Part shown: positions 58,831-64,000 of the stretch, piece after piece
How the letters are laid out: every line of letters starts with the position of its first letter
How positions within the stretch are numbered: the first letter of the stretch is position 1
Assembly: GCA_040902425.1 (NCBI GenBank)
Contig: JBBDXI010000091.1
Coordinates: 1 to 64,000 of the forward strand
DNA length: 64,000 bases
Reading direction: 5' to 3'
Source of the DNA: JBBDXI01 sp040902425
Lineage (GTDB): Bacteria; Planctomycetota; Phycisphaerae; Phycisphaerales; UBA1924
The notes under the pieces: generated by a model
Databases searched by the model: none
What the model saw: the letters and a program-made list of their open reading frames with translations, nothing else
What the model was told of the DNA's origin: nothing
Position numbers and translations under genes: made by a program

Positions 58831-59808
58831 ATGGCGGGCGAACGGATCGTGGCGGTGGCGGGCGCGAGCGGGTTCGTGGGCCGGCACGTGGTGGCCGAGC
58901 TGCTCTCGCGCGGCTACGCCGTGCGCGCGCTGGTGCGGTCGCGAGAGAAGGCGCGCGCGGCGCTGCCACGCGATGACCGGGTGCGGCTCGTCGTCGGCGG
59001 CCCGGAGCCCCGGACGCTGGCGTTGCTGGCGGAGGGCGCGGCGGGGATCGTGAACACCGTGGGCATCATCCGCGAGGCCGGGGGGAACACGTTCCGCACG
59101 GCGCACGTGCTGACCACCCGGGCGCTGGTGGAGGCGGCGCGGGGCGCCGGCGTCGAGCGGTTCGTGCAGGTGTCGGCCCTGGGGGTGAGCGCGGAGGGGA
59201 AGACGGCCTACCAGCAGACCAAGTTCGAGGCCGAGCAGGTCGTGCGACGCTCGGGCCTGCTCTGGACCATCCTGCGCCCGGGCCTGATCCACGGGCCCGG
59301 CAACGAGCTGATGCGCACGGCGAAGGGCTGGGTCACCGGGGCGGCCCAGCCGTGGTTCTTCCTGCCCTACTTCACACGCGGGGAAATCAGGGATGAGGTG
59401 CCGCTGGCCGCCGTGCACCGCGTGCCGGGCACCGTGCAGCCGGTGGCCGTCGAGGATGTCGCGTGGGCGGCGGCGGAATCCCTGGAGAGGCCCGCGGCCG
59501 CGGGGGAGGTCTTCAACCTCGTCGGGCCGGAGGTGCTGACCTGGCCGCAGCTCCTGGATCTGATGCAGGAGGCCATCCCGGGGGCGGATGTGGCGCTGCG
59601 CCCGCTGGGGATCCCCGGGGAGTTCGCGTCGGTGCAGGCGAAGCTCGCCAGGAAGCTGGGGCTTGGGGGGCTGCTGCCCTTCGACGAGGGGATGCCGATC
59701 ATGGCGGCGGAGGAGAGCACGGCGAGCCCGGAGAAGGCGCGGCAGATGCTGGGGCTGGAGCCGCGCCCCTTCACCCCGGCGCTGCGGGAGTACGCGGGGC
59801 GGATCTGA
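58831..59808 (+). CDS. NAD(P)-binding protein, complex I NDUFA9-like family
   Basis: A 325-residue atypical short-chain dehydrogenase. The nucleotide-binding motif is VAVAGASGFVGRHVVAELLS; further segments are AGIVNTVGIIREAGGNTF, VERFVQVSALGVSAEGKTAY, TKFEAEQVVRRSGLLWTILR and VQPVAVEDVAWAAAESLERP. This pattern fits the NDUFA9/NmrA-like family; bacterial members often lack a known reaction. Residues after 230 form a small C-terminal domain. ATG 58831 has GGAG upstream. It is divergent from the ABC ATPase. A link to complex I is only suggested by family name. Confidence 0.85.
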   Translation: MAGERIVAVAGASGFVGRHVVAELLSRGYAVRALVRSREKARAALPRDDRVRLVVGGPEPRTLALLAEGAAGIVNTVGIIREAGGNTFRTAHVLTTRALVEAARGAGVERFVQVSALGVSAEGKTAYQQTKFEAEQVVRRSGLLWTILRPGLIHGPGNELMRTAKGWVTGAAQPWFFLPYFTRGEIRDEVPLAAVHRVPGTVQPVAVEDVAWAAAESLERPAAAGEVFNLVGPEVLTWPQLLDLMQEAIPGADVALRPLGIPGEFASVQAKLARKLGLGGLLPFDEGMPIMAAEESTASPEKARQMLGLEPRPFTPALREYAGRI

Positions 59809-59957
59809 GGGTGGGCCTGTAGCGGCTGGGGAACCTGGGCGGTCCCGCGGGGGCCCGCGGCGCCGGGGGCGCGCCGCCGGCGTGAAGGGCGGCGGGGCGC
59901 CGGCCGATTCCTGGGGCGGGGGGCGGTGCGCCGACCCCACCACACAGGGGCAGCCAC

Positions 59958-60778
59958 ATGGCGAAGGACAAGAGCATCCGTGAACTTCCCGGGATCTCGC
60001 CGTCGGCGGTCGTGGGCCTGACGCGCGACGGGATCGTGAGCGTGTCGGACCTGGTGGCGGCGGACTTCGACCGGGTGGCGTACCTGGTGGACGACTACAA
60101 CGAGGCGACGCGCCTGGTGCGCGAGGCGGCGAAGGATGTGCCGGGGTCGATGCCCTCGCGCCGGTCGCGGAACCAGGAGAGCGGGCAGGTGGGCTCGACG
60201 CCGGTGATGCGCTCGCCCCTGAAGGCCGTCGCAGCGCCCAAGGCGCCGGCCTCACGGGCGCGGGAGGAGGCCCCGCGCGAGCCGGTGATGCAGGCGGCGC
60301 TGGAAGTGGCCGCCCGGGGCGTGAACCTGGGGGAGGGGGCGGCGGCCCGGGCGATGCTGCACCGGCGGCTGGGCAGCGCGTGCCTGCTGCTGGAGCACGG
60401 GGCGGACGAGGCGGAGCTGTGCGCAGCGCTCATCCTGGAGACGGCCGAGGGCGGCGGGCTGGGCTCGGAGGAGATCGCCCGGCGTTTCGGGGGCGCTGTG
60501 GAGCGGGTGATCGAGGAGTGCGCCTCGCTGCGGGCGGTCCCGATGCTCCCGTCGGGGAAGCTGCCGAGGTATTACGTGGACATGGCGGGGGGNNNNNNNN
60601 NNCCGCGTGGTGGGGGGCGCGGCGGGTGTGCGCTGCCCACCTGCTCTCGGGCGAGCGCAGCGCCGGGCCCGCGTGGCACGCCCGGGCCCTGGCCGAGGGC
60701 CTCAGCGCCGGCGAGCCGGACGAGCTGGTGGCCCTGGCGCGCAGCAGCGTGGAGCGCAGCGAGCGGGCCGCGGCGTAG
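59958..60778 (+). CDS. HhH/HD-like protein interrupted by an assembly gap
   Basis: From ATG 59958 (AGGGG upstream) the protein starts with a helix-hairpin-helix-like module (IRELPGISPSAVVGLTRDGI, VSDLVAADFDRVAYLVDDYN), then a disordered linker (about 60-115), then a helical region resembling the HD domain of RelA/SpoT-like proteins (MLHRRLGSACLLLEHGADEA, AALILETAEGGGLGSEEIAR), in which the usual HD of LLHDVVED is not kept. At 60593 a run of 10 N interrupts it; after the gap the coding continues in another frame (VCAAHLLSGERSAGPAWHAR to the stop at 60778). The frame change is expected because the real gap length is unknown, so the gene is probably intact in the organism. Confidence 0.65.
60593..60602. 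other. Assembly gap (10 N)
   Basis: Ten consecutive N in the sequence. The flanks are G-rich (GGCGGGGGG before and CCGCGTGGTGGGGGGCGCGG after), which is a probable reason for the break. Confidence 0.98.
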
Positions 60779-60797
60779 GTCGCGGGCGCGGCTGGTT

Positions 60798-60819
60798 TCA
60801 GCCCGCTGAAGCGGGCTGA
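60798..60819. repeat. Short perfect hairpin after the HhH/HD-like gene
   Basis: TCAGCCCGCT (60798-60807) and AGCGGGCTGA (60810-60819) are exact inverted repeats with a 2-base loop. It lies 19 bases after the stop, lacks a T tract and may be a terminator or a REP-like element. Confidence 0.5.
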
Positions 60820-61045
60820 GCCGGCAACCCCGGCGAACACGACCTTGAAATCGGCCCCTGTGCCCCCGAGGCAATCGCCTCGTTCGTGAGAGCACGTCGA
60901 GGTAATGGCCGGAGACGAGACCATGGCCGCGGATGCGCGGTGTGAACCGCGGCGGGCGTCGCCTCACCGCATGGTTCTCGCGGGTATGCTCGGCTCGGCT
61001 CCCCCACCGCCTCGCCCGGGCCCTGCCCGCAGAAGGATGGCTCTC

Positions 61046-63541
61046 ATGTCTCTCCGCTACCGCAAACGCCTGCTGGACCACCTTCAGCACCGCTCCTACA
61101 CGCCGCGGAAGCTCGAACAGCTGGCGCTGGACCTTGGGATCGACGACACGGTCGAGTTCGGCGAGGCAGTGGAATCCCTCGCGGGGGAGGGCGTGATCGA
61201 GGTCTCCGACGGGGGGCTGGTCACGCTCCCCTCGGTCGGCGAGCAGCGGGAGATCGAGGGGACGTTCAAGAAGAACCCGCGGGGCTTCGGCTTCGTGCGG
61301 ACCGACGACCCGATGCACGAGGGGGACCTGTTCATCCCGCCGGAGATGACCGGCGAGGCCCTCACCGGGGACCGCGTGCGGGTACGGGTGCGGAAGGAGA
61401 AGCGGCGCGGGGGGTCCGGAGCAAGCGGCCCGGGCGGGCGTTCGCCGTACGTCGGCGAGATCGTCGAGGTCGTCACCCGCAAGCGCTCCCAGTTCACCGG
61501 CGAGCTGCGCAAGCAGGGCAGCCAGTGGCTGGTCATGCCCGACGGGCGCGAGCTGCGCGAGCCGGTGGTCGTCCGCGATCCGCAGGCCAAGAACGCCCGC
61601 GAGGGGGACAAGGTCGTCATCGAGCTGCTGGAGTACCCCACCAGCAACGCCTACGGCGGCACCGTGCTGGGCGAGGGCGTGATCGTCCGCGTCCTGGGCA
61701 AGACCGGCGAGCCGGATGTCGAGACCCAGGCGGTCATCGCGGCCTTCAGCCTGCCGGGGGAGTTCCCCGGCGTGGCCGTGGACCAGGCGCGGGGGCTGGC
61801 GGGGGAGTTCGACGACGAGGTGCGCTCGCTGCGCGAGGCGTCGCGCGACTCCGAGGGTCACCGGGTGCTGGAGGGGTCCGACTTCCCGCGCCTGGACCTG
61901 ACGGACGAGTTCATCCTCACGATCGACCCGCCGGATGCCAAGGACTACGACGACGCGATCTCGATCCGCCGGTCGGACAAGGGCTGGGAGCTCGGCGTGC
62001 ACATCGCCGATGTCGCCCACTTCGTCAAGCCGGGGACGCCGCTGGATGAGGAGGCCAGGGAGCGGGGGAACAGCGTCTACCTGCCGCGCCTGGTCATACC
62101 GATGCTCCCGGAGGTCCTGAGCAACGGGATCTGCTCGCTCCAAGAGGGCGTGCCGCGGTTCACCAAGTCGGCGTTCATGCGGTACGACCTCGACGGGAAC
62201 ATCTCGGCGGAGGGCGTGGCCTCGACGCTGATCAAGTCGGCCAAACGGCTGACGTACCTGGAGGCCCAGGCGCTGATCGACGGCAACGTGGAGGAGGCCA
62301 AGCGCCACGCCAAGACCGAGCCCAACTACACGCCGCCGCTGCTCGCGGCGCTGCGCGAGATGGACACGCTGGCGAAGCGCATCCAGGAGCGGCGGCGGAA
62401 GCAGGGCATGATCTCGCTGGAGCTGCCCGAGGTGGTGCTCATCTACGACGACGAGGGGCGCGTGATCGACGCGGAGCGCGAGGACGACGCCTTCACGCAC
62501 AAGCTCATCGAGATGTTCATGGTCGAGGCCAACGAGGTGCTGGCGCGGCTGTTCGAGAAGATGAACGTGCCCCTGCTCCGCCGGGTGCACCCCGAGCCCA
62601 CGCCCGGCGATGTGGATGAGCTGCGCCGGACGGCCAAGGTGGCGGGGTTCAACATCCCCTCCAACCCCACCCGCGAGCAGCTCCAGGCCCTGCTCGACGC
62701 CACGCGGGGAACCCCCGCGGCCAGGGCCGTCCACATGGCCGTGCTTCGGACGCTGACCAAGGCGGAGTATTCGCCGGCGCTGATCGGACACTTCGCCCTG
62801 GCGAGCGAGGCGTACGCCCACTTCACCAGCCCCATCCGCCGCTACGCCGACCTGACGGTGCACACCGCCCTGGGCGAGTACCTGCGGGCCACCGACAACG
62901 CCAAGCGCCGCCCGAAGACCGACGAGGAGCGGACCAAGCTCGGCCGCAAGCTGCGGGAGAAGCTCCCCGACGAGGCCACGCTCGTCCAGGTCGGCCGCCA
63001 CATCACGACCACCGAGGAGAACGCCGAGGATGCCGAGCGTCAGCTCCGCCAGTTCCTCGTCCTGCAGCTGCTGGAGAAGCACATCGGCGAGAGCTTCCGC
63101 GGCGTGGTGACCGGGGTGAGCGCCCGCGGCGTGTTCGTGCAGCTCGACAAGTTCCTGGTGGATGGCATCATCAAGATCACCGACCTGCCGGGGGACCCCA
63201 CCCGCGGCGGCGGGACGCCGCTCTACAAGATCGACCAGCGGAGCGGGGCGCTGGTGGACCAGAAGTCCGGCCGCTCGTTCAACATGGGCGACACGGTGGT
63301 GGCGCGGATCGCCAACGTGGACCTCGCCCGCCGGCAGCTCGACCTGGTCCTGGAAGACGCCGCCAGCCGCGCCGCCGGGAAGGCCAAGAAACCCGTCCCC
63401 GAGAAGGTCGCCGGCGGCATGGCGCACTCGAACTTCAAGCCCCTGCGCTTCGACGGGATGACGGGCGAGCAGCGCCGCTCGCGCAAGAGCAAGTCCCGCG
63501 ACAAGGGGAAGAAGCAGCACCGGCGGGAGAAGGGCCGCTGA
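61046..63541 (+). CDS. rnr: Ribonuclease R
   Basis: An 831-residue 3'-5' exoribonuclease that degrades structured RNA. Layout: N-terminal winged-helix region (YTPRKLEQLALDLGIDDTVE), cold-shock domains (GTFKKNPRGFGFVRTDDP), the RNB catalytic domain and a C-terminal S1 domain (FRGVVTGVSARGVFVQLDKF), ending in a Lys/Arg-rich tail (RRSRKSKSRDKGKKQHRREK). The RNB motif IDPPDAKDYDDAISI from residue 293 carries the metal-binding Asp residues, and HFTSPIRRYADLTVH is the second signature. ATG 61046 is preferred with AGAAGG nine bases upstream; ATG 61037 directly after that sequence is too close to it. Confidence 0.95.
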   Translation: MSLRYRKRLLDHLQHRSYTPRKLEQLALDLGIDDTVEFGEAVESLAGEGVIEVSDGGLVTLPSVGEQREIEGTFKKNPRGFGFVRTDDPMHEGDLFIPPEMTGEALTGDRVRVRVRKEKRRGGSGASGPGGRSPYVGEIVEVVTRKRSQFTGELRKQGSQWLVMPDGRELREPVVVRDPQAKNAREGDKVVIELLEYPTSNAYGGTVLGEGVIVRVLGKTGEPDVETQAVIAAFSLPGEFPGVAVDQARGLAGEFDDEVRSLREASRDSEGHRVLEGSDFPRLDLTDEFILTIDPPDAKDYDDAISIRRSDKGWELGVHIADVAHFVKPGTPLDEEARERGNSVYLPRLVIPMLPEVLSNGICSLQEGVPRFTKSAFMRYDLDGNISAEGVASTLIKSAKRLTYLEAQALIDGNVEEAKRHAKTEPNYTPPLLAALREMDTLAKRIQERRRKQGMISLELPEVVLIYDDEGRVIDAEREDDAFTHKLIEMFMVEANEVLARLFEKMNVPLLRRVHPEPTPGDVDELRRTAKVAGFNIPSNPTREQLQALLDATRGTPAARAVHMAVLRTLTKAEYSPALIGHFALASEAYAHFTSPIRRYADLTVHTALGEYLRATDNAKRRPKTDEERTKLGRKLREKLPDEATLVQVGRHITTTEENAEDAERQLRQFLVLQLLEKHIGESFRGVVTGVSARGVFVQLDKFLVDGIIKITDLPGDPTRGGGTPLYKIDQRSGALVDQKSGRSFNMGDTVVARIANVDLARRQLDLVLEDAASRAAGKAKKPVPEKVAGGMAHSNFKPLRFDGMTGEQRRSRKSKSRDKGKKQHRREKGR

Positions 63542-63549
63542 GGACGGCC

Positions 63550-64000
63550 TCACCGCCCGAAGAGCAGGTCGAGGATGCCCGGGCCGCTCGTGGTCGCGGG
63601 CCGGACGGCGTCCTCCCCGCCCAGGGCGACGTTCTCAAAGACCAGCTCGCCGTTGTAGATCTTCGTGACCTCCAGCGTCCGCTCGGCCGCGCCGGGGGAG
63701 GGCTTCAGGGTGACAGTGACCGTCGTGCCTTTCAGGCCGCGGGCCGGGCCCGAGACGTGCCGCTGCTTGTCCGGCCCCCCGTAGCCGTAGAACCCCTGCT
63801 CCCAGCCCGTGCCCGAGGTGAAGGACCCGATCTTCCAGGTCCGGCCCTCGTTGCTGATGTGGACGTCGAACGCGACATCGACCGGCAGGTCGGCGACCGA
63901 GAACTGGGCCATGACGGACCGGCCCATCCCCGCCCACACCTGCACGTCCTGCGGCCCCAGCTGCGCCTTCAGCTTGGCCGCGAGGTCCGGGGTGGGCTCG
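63550..64000 (-). CDS. Hypothetical protein, C-terminal part (gene runs off the window)
   Basis: The frame is open to the right edge, so the 5' end of the gene is beyond 64000; 149 residues are visible. They begin EPTPDLAAKLKAQLGPQDVQ and contain beta-strand-rich sequence (FSVADLPVDVAFDVHISNEG, WKIGSFTSGTGWEQGFYGYG, TTVTVTLKPSPGAAERTLEV, IYNGELVFENVALG). No cysteine, no membrane helix in the visible part. Internal starts (GTG 63945) are probably not the real start because upstream codons remain protein-like. It is convergent with rnr, 8 bases apart. Not recognised. Confidence 0.68.
   Translation of the reverse strand, partial: EPTPDLAAKLKAQLGPQDVQVWAGMGRSVMAQFSVADLPVDVAFDVHISNEGRTWKIGSFTSGTGWEQGFYGYGGPDKQRHVSGPARGLKGTTVTVTLKPSPGAAERTLEVTKIYNGELVFENVALGGEDAVRPATTSGPGILDLLFGR

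Noticed and set aside
60593..60778. Frameshifted pseudogene
   Set aside because: The frame change coincides with a run of 10 N; gap length is arbitrary, so the break is most likely an assembly artefact.

Overview
The window is a 64 kb piece of a very GC-rich bacterial chromosome, most likely from a planctomycete of the class Phycisphaerae. The assignment is inferred from several signs: a 23S rRNA gene with its own promoter and no 16S gene upstream, a giant surface protein with a planctomycete LEPR-XLL-like N-terminus, a secreted protein ending in GC-type dockerin repeats, small membrane proteins starting with a CPRCGYD zinc ribbon, and a PilM protein followed by single-span proteins. A run of 10 N (60593-60602) shows a draft assembly with a scaffold join. 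No CRISPR array, phage, insertion sequence or tRNA gene was recognised; the content is almost entirely chromosomal core genes and conserved planctomycete hypotheticals.

Layout: 1-2242 holds the 5' part of 23S rRNA (minus strand) with leader, boxA-like site and promoter. 2338-7971 (minus) is a type IV pilus/type II secretion-like inner-membrane module (PilM and two bitopic proteins). 8303-13170 holds a MEMO1-like protein, a CusF-like copper-binding protein, a uracil-DNA glycosylase that has lost most iron-sulfur ligands, a 66-residue protein and a nucleotide-sugar epimerase. 13289-22633 is one gene of 3114 codons for a secreted beta-helix surface protein. 24025-30865 (minus) is nuoJKLMN, the membrane arm of complex I, divergent from pgsA-pgpA (phosphatidylglycerol synthesis). 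32320-38446 carries a dockerin protein, a SpoIID-type protein, a lipoprotein, a methyltransferase-like protein and dprA. 39095-43197 holds lexA, serA, uppP and an RNA methyltransferase. 43348-46422 holds a thioredoxin-fold protein without cysteines, a TrmL-like methyltransferase, a small lipoprotein and an amidase. 46724-53330 holds a Ser/Thr kinase, a metallophosphoesterase, a DinB-like protein, two paralogous zinc-ribbon membrane proteins, glyA and a dienelactone-hydrolase-like enzyme. 53495-64000 holds an M32 carboxypeptidase between two copies of a palindromic repeat, a zinc-type dehydrogenase, a HEAT-repeat lipoprotein, an orphan ABC ATPase, an NDUFA9-like protein, an HhH/HD-like protein broken by the assembly gap, RNase R and a partial gene.

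Genes are tightly packed, with many 4-base ATGA/GTGA overlaps. At least twelve gene starts have a TANNNT -10 element only 5-9 bases before the start codon and no Shine-Dalgarno sequence, which points to widespread leaderless transcription and was used here to choose starts. The most unusual items are the iron-sulfur-ligand-poor uracil-DNA glycosylase, the giant surface protein with a metalloprotease-like motif lacking catalytic residues, the duplicated dockerin motif and several extragenic palindromes.
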